A stretch of 33,411 nt of DNA from Prochlorococcus sp. AG-686-P16 (GTDB lineage Bacteria > Cyanobacteriota > Cyanobacteriia > PCC-6307 > Cyanobiaceae), in contig QCVY01000002.1 in the NCBI GenBank assembly GCA_003208695.1, forward strand, positions 1 through 33,411, given 5' to 3'. Positions 9,089-18,849 of the stretch are shown here, piece by piece. Below the pieces are notes generated by a model. It was not told the origin of the DNA. It was given only the letters and a program-made list of their open reading frames with translations, and ran no database searches. Each line of letters opens with the position of its first letter. Position 1 is the stretch's first letter. The translations under genes and the position numbers were made by a program.

Positions 9089-9712
9089 TTAGAAATTTGA
9101 ATAAGCATTAAAAAAATCTAATTCCAGTTCCATAGCTTTTTTATATAAATTATTTGCCTGATTAATGTCAAATGGTTCTTGGTAATTATCAATTATTTTT
9201 TCAAGAGATTTTGCTAGATTATCAAAACTTTCATTAGAGTAAGTAAGAATCCATTCTTTATAAGGATTATTTAAAATCATATCCGATAAATTCTTTCCTA
9301 TCCAAGAATATAAACGCATGCAAGGAGTCATTGCAAACATTATTTCAACTGAACTTAGTTTTATGGAGACATCATAAAGGAAATCCGTGTAGTTCTTCGT
9401 CGCAGGTTTTATATAGTTAGTAGACAAATCAATCTCCCATTCTTTTGAATACGACTCATGAAGTATTAATTCATCAGACACACCAACTAAGAGTTGGCTT
9501 AAAGACTTAATTTCACTTTTATCTTTTGATTTAGAAATAGCTAATCCATATGCCTTAGCAAAGCTCTCTAAAAAAAAATAATCTTGAGCTATATAATCTT
9601 TAAAAATATTTCTTGGTAAATTTCCATTTCTTATCCCTTGAACAAATTTAGTGTTCAAGCTAAGCAAAGCTAGTTCAGAGTTATTTTCCCACAATTTTTT
9701 TGTGATTAACAT
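9089..9712 (-). CDS. tenA: TenA/THI-4 family protein (aminopyrimidine aminohydrolase-like)
   Basis: FKDYIAQDYFFLESFAKAYG...AMTPCMRLYSWIG; adjacent to thiD. Confidence 0.9.
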   Translation of the reverse strand: MLITKKLWENNSELALLSLNTKFVQGIRNGNLPRNIFKDYIAQDYFFLESFAKAYGLAISKSKDKSEIKSLSQLLVGVSDELILHESYSKEWEIDLSTNYIKPATKNYTDFLYDVSIKLSSVEIMFAMTPCMRLYSWIGKNLSDMILNNPYKEWILTYSNESFDNLAKSLEKIIDNYQEPFDINQANNLYKKAMELELDFFNAYSNF

Positions 9713-9788
9713 TATTTTTTTATTTTAATTTAACTAAGAGTAGATTTTATTTTTCTAAAAAGTAAATTAGAATTTTCTATAAATTTAA

Positions 9789-9935
9789 TTATTTAGAAGA
9801 AATATCCATTTCACTCTTAATCAGTAGCTCTTCTGCATCAGAAAATATTTCTTCTGTTATTAATCCCCTTTTTTTTAATAAAGAAAGACGTTTAATACCT
9901 ATTTCTATTGGCATTTCCTTACTCTTTTCTGCCAT
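9789..9935 (-). CDS. 48-aa short-C-terminal-domain-like peptide (MAEKSKEMPIEIGIKRLSLLKKRGLITEEIFSDAEELLIKSEMDISSK)
   Basis: Translated by eye; resembles SHOCT-like helical tails. Confidence 0.45.
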   Translation of the reverse strand: MAEKSKEMPIEIGIKRLSLLKKRGLITEEIFSDAEELLIKSEMDISSK

Positions 9936-9941
9936 TTATTA

Positions 9942-10052
9942 TTAGTCTTGAGAAGTTCTTTGCTGATTAAATAATAATTTCTTTAGACCAAAGAAATAAA
10001 TAAATACCCCTAAAACAGCAAGCATAATATCAATTAAATAAATCTGGGTCAT
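9942..10052 (-). CDS. 36-aa TM peptide MTQIYLIDIMLAVLGVFIYFFGLKKLLFNQQRTSQD
   Basis: Translated by eye. Confidence 0.45.
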   Translation of the reverse strand: MTQIYLIDIMLAVLGVFIYFFGLKKLLFNQQRTSQD

Positions 10053-10272
10053 AAATAATTATTGTTCATAACTCATTTATAGCTGATAGGCATAATTTAA
10101 GATGTGAGTAATTCGACTTAAATGTAGATAATTTAAAACAAATAAACAAATAATAGGAACATTATTATGTATATTTTGGATTTTTATTATTAAAAAAGAC
10201 TAATTATTAGAATGATTTTATACATCAATTATTATTCAATATTAGCTATAAATATACTAAAAAGGTAAAGCT

Positions 10273-10632
10273 ATGTGGTCAAAAATTAGACTTACAATTT
10301 ATGGAGCGACTTCACTAGCAGGATTAATTTGGCCATTTTATTTTATTCTTCAATTTATTAACCTAGTCAGGAATGGGAATATTCAAGGTTCTGTAATAGA
10401 TATAGGAACCGCATTTTTTGATGACGCATGGATAACTCCTACTTCTGGATTTATATCAGCTGATACAGCAGTTCTTCTCATATCAATATTTGTATTTTAT
10501 GTTGCAGAGGGGAAAAGATTAAAATTAAAATTATGGGGTTTTTATTTTCCTCTAACTTTTTTAATCTCACTTGCTTTTTCATTTGGTGCATTTATGTTTA
10601 TGCGAGAACTAGAAATTAAAAAGGAAGATTAA
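10273..10632 (+). CDS. Hypothetical multi-pass membrane protein (DUF2834-like)
   Basis: ORF 119 aa; several TM segments, WITPTSGFISADTAVLLISIFVFYVAEGKRL. Confidence 0.6.
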   Translation: MWSKIRLTIYGATSLAGLIWPFYFILQFINLVRNGNIQGSVIDIGTAFFDDAWITPTSGFISADTAVLLISIFVFYVAEGKRLKLKLWGFYFPLTFLISLAFSFGAFMFMRELEIKKED

Positions 10633-10636
10633 TTGA

Positions 10637-10861
10637 ATTAAACTAATCGAAGATTATACTGATAGATTTCATAATTACACGCTCCCTTCACCTGAAAAAT
10701 GTTTTAGATTAGAAGATGGAGATGAAATTTATATAAAAAGATGGATAACTAACGGCAAAATAAACGGGAAGCTTAAAGATGTTTTTGAGTGGATCGAAAA
10801 AAAATATTTAAGTAATAAAGAGGAACTAGAAAAAACTGACAAAAAAAATATGAAGAGATAG
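10637..10861 (+). pseudogene. 74-codon open frame without canonical start
   Basis: KLIEDYTDRFHNYTLPSPEKCFRLEDGDEIYIKRWITNGKINGKLKDVFEWIEKKYL...; no ATG/GTG/TTG start after the preceding in-frame TGA. Confidence 0.35.
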
Positions 10862-10902
10862 TTAGGAGATTTTATATAAAAAATTGGCGTATAATTCTTT
10901 TA

Positions 10903-11019
10903 ATGAGTGAGTATCAAATTAAATATAGATACTATACAAAAGTAATTGAATCTATAAAGGAAAAAAAGTTTTTCAGGAAGGATAATAAAGAATTTGTAAA
11001 ATTATTCCAAAAAGAATAA
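10903..11019 (+). CDS. 38-aa hypothetical peptide MSEYQIKYRYYTKVIESIKEKKFFRKDNKEFVKLFQKE
   Basis: Translated by eye. Confidence 0.4.
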   Translation: MSEYQIKYRYYTKVIESIKEKKFFRKDNKEFVKLFQKE

Positions 11020-11078
11020 ATTTTTTATTTGGTAACTAATCAAAATTTATTTTTTTATAATACAAATAAATTTTATAG

Positions 11079-12578
11079 ATGAAAGATATAAATATACTAT
11101 GGTTTAAAAGAGATTTAAGAGTAAAAGATAATGAGGCTCTAATTGAATCTTTAAAAGATAGAGATATATTACCTATTTATATAGTTGAAAAAGAACTATG
11201 GAGACAAAAAACTTATTCAGATAGACAGTGGCAATTTTGCAAGGAAAGCATTTTAGATTTAAGAAATTCACTTAAAAATATTGGTCAACCTTTAATAATT
11301 AGAACAGGTAAAGTTATTGAAATTTTTGATGAAATATCAAATATATTTAATGTGAAGGGTATATATAGTCATCAAGAAACTGGTGACTATTTTACATATA
11401 AAAGAGATCAAGAAGTTAGAAAATGGGCTTCAATGAAAAAAATAGTTTGGAATGAATATTTACAATTTTCTGTATTTAGAGGAAATCTAGATAGAAATAA
11501 TTGGTCAAAAAAATGGAAGAAAAATATGGAGAAAAAATTATTATTAGAACCCTCAAATATTAATCCTATAGAAATTGATACTGGAGAAATACCACCAGAT
11601 AATTTCTTTTGCTTTAAGGATGATTTATGTGAAGGAAGATTAAAGGGTGGGAGGGAGAATGGTCTAAAAAGAATGGATTATTTTTTTAGTAAAAAATTAA
11701 ATTCTTACTCAAAAGACATTTCAAGCCCGGAGAAATCATTGAATAGCTGTTCACGACTATCTCCTTATATAAGTTGGGGATGTATTTCTTTGAAAGAGAT
11801 TTTTTATAAAGCAAATTTAATTAAAAATACTAATTCTAAAATGTTAAAAAGTAGATTAACTTGGCATTGTCACTTTATTCAAAAACTTGAAAGTGAACCA
11901 GAATTAGAATTTAAAGAATTTCATCCATATTTTCAAAAAATCAGAAAAATAGATAATGATTTACTCCAATTATGGAGTGAAGGGAAAACAGGTTTTCCTT
12001 TCTTAGATGCTTGCATGAGATCTTTAAATTTTAATGGCTGGCTTAATTTCAGAATGCGTGCAATGTTAATGTCTTTTGCAAGTTATAACTTATGGATACC
12101 ATGGCAAGATTCTGGTTCATTATTGGCAAGCAAATTTATTGACTATGAACCTGGAATTCATTGGAATCAATGCCAAATGCAATCAGGTACAACCTCTATA
12201 AATATAAATAGAATTTATAACCCTATAAAGCAAGGTAAAGATCATGATCCAAAAGGTACTTTTATTAGAAAATGGGTGCCGGAGATAAAACATTATCCTG
12301 ATCACTTTATACATGAACCTTGGTTGATGGAAAAATTCAATTCAAGCGAATATTCAAATTCTCAATATGCAAAACCAATAATCGACCTCTCAAAAACCAC
12401 TAAAATTGCCCGAAAAAAGATTCAAGAAATAACTCAAAAAGATGGTTATTGGGATATTTCAAAAAAAGTATATTTAAAACACGGATCTAGAAGAACGCCA
12501 TTAATTAAGAGAAAAAATGATCCTAAAAAAATTAATATAAAACCAAAAAATGATCTTCAATATGAATTAAAAATTTAA
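11079..12578 (+). CDS. DNA photolyase/cryptochrome family protein
   Basis: ILWFKRDLRVKDNEAL N-terminus; GKTGFPFLDACMRSLNFNGWLNFRMRAMLMSF FAD-binding region. Confidence 0.92.
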   Translation: MKDINILWFKRDLRVKDNEALIESLKDRDILPIYIVEKELWRQKTYSDRQWQFCKESILDLRNSLKNIGQPLIIRTGKVIEIFDEISNIFNVKGIYSHQETGDYFTYKRDQEVRKWASMKKIVWNEYLQFSVFRGNLDRNNWSKKWKKNMEKKLLLEPSNINPIEIDTGEIPPDNFFCFKDDLCEGRLKGGRENGLKRMDYFFSKKLNSYSKDISSPEKSLNSCSRLSPYISWGCISLKEIFYKANLIKNTNSKMLKSRLTWHCHFIQKLESEPELEFKEFHPYFQKIRKIDNDLLQLWSEGKTGFPFLDACMRSLNFNGWLNFRMRAMLMSFASYNLWIPWQDSGSLLASKFIDYEPGIHWNQCQMQSGTTSININRIYNPIKQGKDHDPKGTFIRKWVPEIKHYPDHFIHEPWLMEKFNSSEYSNSQYAKPIIDLSKTTKIARKKIQEITQKDGYWDISKKVYLKHGSRRTPLIKRKNDPKKINIKPKNDLQYELKI

Positions 12579-12715
12579 TTTTTTTAAGAAAATTAAAACC
12601 TTGAAAGCTATTCAAAAATTTATTTTTAAAAAGGATTTAAGTTAAAAAAGTTACACCTTGGAATCCACGATCATCAGTATCAAGCTTTAATGTATTATGG
12701 TTAATTATTATAAAT

Positions 12716-12949
12716 ATGAAGAAACCTACTATCGAGCTTAAATCGACAGAATTTACTGAAGTTATAGAAATCGAAAGAACAGTTACTCCAGACGAAGAGA
12801 AAAGAGTTGACCACGTTTTTGTTAGAAGAAGAAAAATTTGTAAGCGCCATCCTGAAGGGTTTGCAACCGAAGAGTATGCGAGATTTGATATTGAGTGGCC
12901 AGAAGAAATAAAAGAAGATATTAAAGAAGAAATAAAAGTTAATTCTTAG
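12716..12949 (+). CDS. Conserved hypothetical protein
   Basis: ORF 77 aa. Confidence 0.65.
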   Translation: MKKPTIELKSTEFTEVIEIERTVTPDEEKRVDHVFVRRRKICKRHPEGFATEEYARFDIEWPEEIKEDIKEEIKVNS

Positions 12950-12954
12950 AAGTA

Positions 12955-13128
12955 ATGTCCGATAGATTTGAATGGGACGATACAAATAGTTCAGGAATTT
13001 GGTGGAGTACTAATGTAAGCATTAGAGATGAATGCATTTTGCTTAAAGAGGATACAGAATGTGATGACTCTGATATCGTTGAGTTACTAAGAAGTATTGC
13101 TAAAAATATTGAAGATAATGGCCTATGA
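12955..13128 (+). CDS. 57-aa hypothetical MSDRFEWDDTNSSGIWWSTNVSIRDECILLKEDTECDDSDIVELLRSIAKNIEDNGL
   Basis: Translated by eye; starts 5 nt after the upstream ORF. Confidence 0.55.
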   Translation: MSDRFEWDDTNSSGIWWSTNVSIRDECILLKEDTECDDSDIVELLRSIAKNIEDNGL

Positions 13129-13160
13129 CTATTGATAAATTTATTCTTAATAAGATTTGC

Positions 13161-14111
13161 CTAAAAACTTCCTAATTTTTCAACTGAATCTAATAATTTT
13201 AATGTGATGCCTTTTTCACTCATTGAATGACCTGCATCATCTACTATGATTAATTCTGAGTTTGTTAATTTTCTGCTAAGGTCCCAAGCACTCCTGACAG
13301 GACAGACTACGTCATATCTACCTTGAATTATTTTAGTTGGTATGTTTTCTATAATATTTATATTGTTCAAAATAAAATCTTCTTCCAAGAAGATCTTATT
13401 TATAAAATAATGACACTCTATTCTAGCAAAAGCATCTGAAAAGGAATTAGTTTTACTTTTTCCAACATCAATATCTCTTTTTATAAGATGACTTGTACAA
13501 AGTTCCCAATTTGTCCAGGCAGCCGCGGCTTTGGATCTAAGTTCAATATCTGGGGAAGTTAGATATTTATAAAAAGAAGCTATCAAATCAACCCTTTCAT
13601 CCTTCGGAATTACTGCAATATACTTTTCAAACTCTTCAGGAAATATCTCACTTGCGCCATATTGATAAAACCATAAGAGTTCAAATTTTCTACATAAAAA
13701 TATTCCTCTTAAGGTCATACTTAAAACTCTTGATGGATTTTTTATTGCATAAATCAAAGCTAGAGTAGATCCCCATGAACCCCCAAACAAATGCCAAGAA
13801 TCTATTTTCAAATCAACTCTTAATTTTTCAATATCATTTACTAGGTCGCCTGTTGTATTTTCTCTTAATTCTGAAAAAGGTCTTGAAGAGCCGCAACCTC
13901 TTTGATCAAATTGAATAATATCAAATTTTTGGGGATTAAAATATCGCCTATATCTTGGCTGACTTCCTCCTCCAGGACCACCATGAATTACTAATACCTT
14001 TTTACCTTTTGGATTTCCAGATCTTTCCCAATAGATAGAATGAATTTTACTTACCTGTAAAAAACCCTTTTCTCTTGGTTCGATGGAGGGGAATAAATTT
14101 TTCTCTTTCAT
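13161..14111 (-). CDS. pip: Proline iminopeptidase (alpha/beta hydrolase)
   Basis: VIHGGPGGGSQPRYRRYFNP, FDQRGCGSSRP, LFGGSWGSTLALIYA, GHSMSE. Confidence 0.93.
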   Translation of the reverse strand: MKEKNLFPSIEPREKGFLQVSKIHSIYWERSGNPKGKKVLVIHGGPGGGSQPRYRRYFNPQKFDIIQFDQRGCGSSRPFSELRENTTGDLVNDIEKLRVDLKIDSWHLFGGSWGSTLALIYAIKNPSRVLSMTLRGIFLCRKFELLWFYQYGASEIFPEEFEKYIAVIPKDERVDLIASFYKYLTSPDIELRSKAAAAWTNWELCTSHLIKRDIDVGKSKTNSFSDAFARIECHYFINKIFLEEDFILNNINIIENIPTKIIQGRYDVVCPVRSAWDLSRKLTNSELIIVDDAGHSMSEKGITLKLLDSVEKLGSF

Positions 14112-14194
14112 TTTATAAATATAATTTATTTGAAATTGAAAATTAATATTAACTAATAATAAACATTTATAATTATATAAATTAATAAAAAAAA

Positions 14195-14225
14195 AGAGGC
14201 CTGTGATAACAGTCCTCTTTTAGAT
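14195..14225. terminator. Intrinsic terminator hairpin
   Basis: AAAAGAGGcctgtgataacagtCCTCTTTT. Confidence 0.7.
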
Positions 14226-14666
14226 TTCTTATTTCCTACTTTCAGGATTTATAATACATAATATAAAGTCCATTTATTCATGAGCTTTAAATACGTGGAT
14301 AAGGGGATACATCTCGATAATTTTAGTCCTTTTTTGTCACTGGTAATTATAAAGCGAAGTCTTATCAGACTAATTGATTGAACTTTATTTATCGAGTAAT
14401 CCCATTGTCAGGAATACGCTTCCTATATTTGTAAATTTGCTAAATTTCAGGCGGACTATCAATCATTTAGATTGCCTCCTAACTCAACATTTATAAATTA
14501 CTACTATCTTGATTTCAAGTAAATCCGTAAATATGCTGATTTACTTTTTTATCGATTTGTACGAGAATTTTGATGCCTTGTTCGTTTTATGATATTTATC
14601 TAAATTGTAAATCTATACTTTTAATATTAAAGAAGTTTCTAGAAACCATAATTTAAGAGGCAGGAA

Positions 14667-15878
14667 ATGATTTTAAATACAAATAGTATTCTCTTGTATT
14701 TAGGTTTTTTATCTTTTGTTCTAATATTATTTTCATTCTTTTATGAAATATATATTTTTAATAAGGCACCTTTTTTAAAAGATTCTCTTTATTCAAAGCC
14801 AATTAATGAGAGCCTATCAATTTTAATACCGGCTTATAATGAGGAAATAAATATAGTCAACTGTCTAAAAGCATTAAGTGAAATAAAAAAACCGTGCCAA
14901 ACTTTTAAAATTTTAGTTGTTGATGACTCAAGTACTGATAATACTTATAATGAAGCTATAAAATGTAAAGATAAATATTTTCAAAAAAATGATGATATAG
15001 AAATTATTTCTTCTGGGGATAGACCAATTAACAAAAATTGGGTTGGCAAAAATTGGGCTTGCTATAAAGGATCAAAACAATTAAGCACTGATTGGATTTT
15101 ATTTATAGATGCAGATGTCATAATTGGTAAAAATTGTATTTTCAATGCATTATTAAAATCTTGTGCAGAAGACATTGATTTATTATCTTTGGCTCCAAAA
15201 ATAAATTGTAATTGCTTAGCAGAATGGATGGTCCAACCAATAATGACTAGTCTTCTTATGCTAGGTTTCCCAATTTCTAAAACTAATGATTCATCAAATA
15301 AAGATTCTTTTGCCGCAGGTCCTTTTATGCTATTTAAAAAAAAATCCTATGATCTAATTGGCGGACATCTTGAAACATATAATGAAGTCGTTGAAGATTT
15401 AGCATTAGCCGAAAAAATAAAATCAAATAATTTAAAATTAAATTTTTCTATAGCAATTAATGATATCTCTCTTAATATGTACAGTAACTTAAATTCATTG
15501 ATTGAAGGTTGGAGTAAAAACTGGTTCTTAGGTCTTGAGAAAAACATTTTAAAATCACTATCGGCATCAATATTTGTATTTTTCTTGTATTCATTTCCTT
15601 TAATTTTATTTCTGATATCACTAATACAAATTAATTTTACAGATATTACAAAAATATACTTTCTAACTTTTCTAATTTCTTTTATATCTATTATTAGTTA
15701 TGGAATAAAAAGGCTAATATTTAAGAATAAATTTAATATCCCTAACAATTACTGGTACCTCAATAGCATAGGAGGATTTATTGTAATTTATATTAGTTTT
15801 TTGTCTATTTATCGAACAGTTACGGGCAATGGATGGACTTGGAAGGGTAGAAAATTACATAAGAAATTCGATTTATAA
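14667..15878 (+). CDS. Family 2 glycosyltransferase, membrane-anchored (HpnB/CruG-like)
   Basis: SLSILIPAYNEEINIVNCL...VVDDSSTDNT...LFIDADV...EDLALAEKIK; C-terminal TM helices. Confidence 0.85.
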   Translation: MILNTNSILLYLGFLSFVLILFSFFYEIYIFNKAPFLKDSLYSKPINESLSILIPAYNEEINIVNCLKALSEIKKPCQTFKILVVDDSSTDNTYNEAIKCKDKYFQKNDDIEIISSGDRPINKNWVGKNWACYKGSKQLSTDWILFIDADVIIGKNCIFNALLKSCAEDIDLLSLAPKINCNCLAEWMVQPIMTSLLMLGFPISKTNDSSNKDSFAAGPFMLFKKKSYDLIGGHLETYNEVVEDLALAEKIKSNNLKLNFSIAINDISLNMYSNLNSLIEGWSKNWFLGLEKNILKSLSASIFVFFLYSFPLILFLISLIQINFTDITKIYFLTFLISFISIISYGIKRLIFKNKFNIPNNYWYLNSIGGFIVIYISFLSIYRTVTGNGWTWKGRKLHKKFDL

Positions 15879-15883
15879 AAGTT

Positions 15884-16072
15884 TTAACTTTCTTCAGTTT
15901 CATAAAGTAAAATACTTTCAATTATCATCCGATCACCATCTGTTAATTTATAATTTTCTATTTTCCATTTTGTAAACTTTATACAATCCTCAAGAGATGG
16001 ATTTTCATTTCTACATTTTCGCCACTCTCTAATCCAATCTGCTAAAGCATATGTAATTTTTGTTGTAAGCAT
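15884..16072 (-). CDS. Hypothetical protein
   Basis: ORF 62 aa. Confidence 0.5.
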   Translation of the reverse strand: MLTTKITYALADWIREWRKCRNENPSLEDCIKFTKWKIENYKLTDGDRMIIESILLYETEES

Positions 16073-16077
16073 TTTTT

Positions 16078-16093
16078 ACCAATCTGGATAAAT
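16078..16093. repeat. Candidate left attachment site (att)
   Basis: ACCAATCTGGATAAAT, 15/16 match in the same orientation to 25,477..25,492; minus strand reads ...IIYPDW-stop. Confidence 0.6.
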
Positions 16094-16169
16094 TATATCT
16101 TGCTCTAATTAACCCCTTTTGTCATAAGTAGAAACCCGTGCCATACTGCTTTCAAAGCAATAGATAAAA

Positions 16170-18080
16170 ATGGCTGAAGCAACTCAAAAAGCTTCTATTA
16201 CAAAGGGTAAAGAGTCAGAGATAACTACTAAATATTCTATCTCATATATTCGTGTGAGTACGAAAAAACAAACCAAAGCCGAAGCATCAGGTATAGAAAG
16301 ACAGGAGGAAGAATATCAAAGATGGCTATATGAGCATCCAGAATATAAAAATTTAGATGGAGTTGAATTTATAGATTTAGGAGTTTCTGGTAGAGGTAAA
16401 AATAGCGAAAAAGGTGCATTGAGTGTTTTTATTAAAGAAGCTGAAAAGGGTAATTTACCTCCTCATACTTGTTTGGTTTGTAGTGATATGAGCAGACTTA
16501 CAAGAGAGCAGCCATATGAAGGTTTTACACTCTTAAAAAAAATATGGGATTTAGGGCATACATTTGCTTTCACTGAAGGTAGATGGAGAGGGGATGTTAT
16601 TACAGGAAGAGAAAGAGGAATGTTTGGTCTAGTTGAAATAGCTATAGATACAGCTTCTACGGAATGGGAAAGAAAAAGAGATAGGGCTAATGGCTACCAA
16701 AATAAAATTGCAAAGATGTTGGAGAAGAGAGATTTATCTTTTTTTAAATCTAGAGTAGAAGGAACAAAAATATCTATGTATCCTTTTTGGCTTGGATTTG
16801 ATGAAAAAATTAATGAATTTTATGTAATTGAAAAATGGGGGAAATTAGTTAAAAGAATATGTGATATGGCTCTTAATATGGGATCTAAAAAAATTGCATG
16901 GATATTAAAGCAAGAAGGGATTAAAAATGTACGTGGTAGATTTTTCGCGCCAAATACAATTAGACAAACAATATTGGATCATAGAGGTTTATTAGGAGAA
17001 AAAATTCATAACGGTATTACTTATAAAGGAATATATCCCCCAATAATTACCCCTGAGCTATTTGATTTAATACACTCTGCTAAAGAGAGTAGAAAACTAG
17101 ATTATAAAAATGGCCCTAAAAGTAAAATGGTAAACCTTTTTCAAGGATTAATATTTTGTGCTGAATGTGGAGGTTTAATGCAAGTTGCTAAAAAAACAAC
17201 ATTTAAATGTAAAAAAGCTAATGAAAAGAATGGAGAAAAAATAGAGATTGAATATGAAAATATTTATTGCGATAGAGCCAAAACCAAAAAAACTTGTAAG
17301 GCAACTAACTCAGCTCCTTATATTCAAAAACATAGAGATATTGATAATGAATTATTAATTCTTGAAAAAATATCAAAATTTAGATGGGAAGAATTTTTTA
17401 CAGATGAAAAGCACGATAGTGAATTAAATGCAAAAGTAGAGAAAAGGCAAAGATTATTGCATGACAGAAATAAAGTAGAAAAGATATTAGATAATCTTAA
17501 AAGATCAAATATTGAATATTTAAAACAAGGAAGAGTGGTGCCTATTGACCTTGATAAGTTACAGATAGAAGAACAGGAAAAGTATGATGAATTAAATAAA
17601 AAATACAATAAAGCAAAGCTAGATATTCAAAATTTAAAAAGGAAAAAAACAGGGAAAGAATTTAAAAAAGATATTCAAGAAAGAGTTCAGAATTTTATTA
17701 AAAAAGAAAGATTTATTCCTAAGAAAAGAGAAGAGTTTAATATTTGGCTTAAAGAAATAGGATTAGTAGTTACAGCAGATATTGAGATTACTGGAAGAAA
17801 TCCAAGAAAGAGTGCTAACAAGAATTATTACTTTGATACTGGTGTTGGAATGTTTGATTTCTTTACTAGAGAATTTAAAGGATTAAATCAAGTTGAGGAC
17901 GCTGCTAATGCTTTTGGAATGGATATTAAACAAGTTAGAAAAGAAGAAGCTATAAGAGAACAAATTTATAAAGAGCAAAGTTTAAAAGCTGGAAGAGATT
18001 TAAGATTTCATAAGCCTAAAAAAGAATTCAAAAAAATAACTGAAGAAGAATTTAGTAAACGAATTGAGGCAAAATTATGA
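16170..18080 (+). CDS. Large serine recombinase/integrase
   Basis: SYIRVSTKKQT...GIERQEEEYQRW catalytic N-terminus, recombinase domain (RGRFFAPNTIRQTILDHRGLLGEKIH), zinc ribbon LIFCAECGGLM, C-terminal coiled coil; 636 aa. Confidence 0.93.
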   Translation: MAEATQKASITKGKESEITTKYSISYIRVSTKKQTKAEASGIERQEEEYQRWLYEHPEYKNLDGVEFIDLGVSGRGKNSEKGALSVFIKEAEKGNLPPHTCLVCSDMSRLTREQPYEGFTLLKKIWDLGHTFAFTEGRWRGDVITGRERGMFGLVEIAIDTASTEWERKRDRANGYQNKIAKMLEKRDLSFFKSRVEGTKISMYPFWLGFDEKINEFYVIEKWGKLVKRICDMALNMGSKKIAWILKQEGIKNVRGRFFAPNTIRQTILDHRGLLGEKIHNGITYKGIYPPIITPELFDLIHSAKESRKLDYKNGPKSKMVNLFQGLIFCAECGGLMQVAKKTTFKCKKANEKNGEKIEIEYENIYCDRAKTKKTCKATNSAPYIQKHRDIDNELLILEKISKFRWEEFFTDEKHDSELNAKVEKRQRLLHDRNKVEKILDNLKRSNIEYLKQGRVVPIDLDKLQIEEQEKYDELNKKYNKAKLDIQNLKRKKTGKEFKKDIQERVQNFIKKERFIPKKREEFNIWLKEIGLVVTADIEITGRNPRKSANKNYYFDTGVGMFDFFTREFKGLNQVEDAANAFGMDIKQVRKEEAIREQIYKEQSLKAGRDLRFHKPKKEFKKITEEEFSKRIEAKL

Positions 18081-18829
18081 GCACTTACCTAGAAGAACGA
18101 ATTAAATACTATGACGAGGAATATCGTGCGGGGAGGGCTTTGATTTCTGATAAACAGTTCGACCAATTAGAAAAGAATCTTCTAAGGATTGCCCCTAAAT
18201 GCGATTACTTTAATAAGCAAAATAATTTAATTTTACCTTCATAAGCTAAAGACAATATCCAAGAATTTTTAGACGGCATTTTATCTGATACTCGATTATT
18301 AATAGAACCTAAGATCGATGGAGTTGCTATTGCGATCAAATATATAGATGGCAAATTGGAAAAAGCTATAAGTAGGAAGGGACATGATGTCACAGAAAAA
18401 ATCAAAACAATTAAAAGTATCCCCAGAGAAATCAGTATTAGATCAAATTTTGTGGTTCGTGGAGAATTATTTGCCAAAGAAGAAGAGCCCGCAACTAGCC
18501 AAAGAATCGCAAGTGGGTATCTCAGGAGCAAAAGCTACGAACCTAACCAAAAAATCACGTTCGCAGCCTTCCAGATCATCAACGGCAACTGCAACCAATA
18601 CGAAAGTCTCAATTACCTTAGGAAATTGGGCTTCTCCGTACTTGAAAGTTATCAAGCAAATCGGACTTCTCAAATAGAAACTTATAGGCAAGCATGGAGG
18701 TCTAAAAAACTCTTTGCTGATATTCCTACTGATGGAATAGTTATAAAAATAAATTCTAGAAAATTACAATTATTAAGAGAAAAATCTTATAGTTGCTATC
18801 CTTTTTGGCAGATGGCTATAAAGTATTAG
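18077..18829 (+). pseudogene. NAD-dependent DNA ligase-like (Ia + adenylation region), interrupted by one in-frame TAA at 18,242
   Basis: Continuous frame MSTYLEERIKYYDEEYRAG..ISDKQFDQLEKNL..LILPS*AKDNIQEFLDG...LLIEPKIDGVAIAIKY...VVRGELF..; ATGA overlap with integrase. Confidence 0.75.
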
Positions 18830-18849
18830 AAAATAAATTATTTAGAGTT

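Noticed and set aside
9700-9780. TPP riboswitch upstream of tenA-thiD
   Set aside because: No CTGAGA-type thi-box sequence found in the short leader.
15347-15547. Minus-strand 66-aa ORF
   Set aside because: Antisense inside the glycosyltransferase.
17324-17608. Minus-strand ORF inside the integrase
   Set aside because: Ser/Phe/Cys-rich antisense artefact of the Lys/Glu-rich integrase coiled coil.
18384-18677. ORFs 18384..18677 (+), 18467..18691 (-), 18205..18531 (-)
   Set aside because: Overlap the ligase-like frame, which has clear family motifs; these are shadow ORFs.
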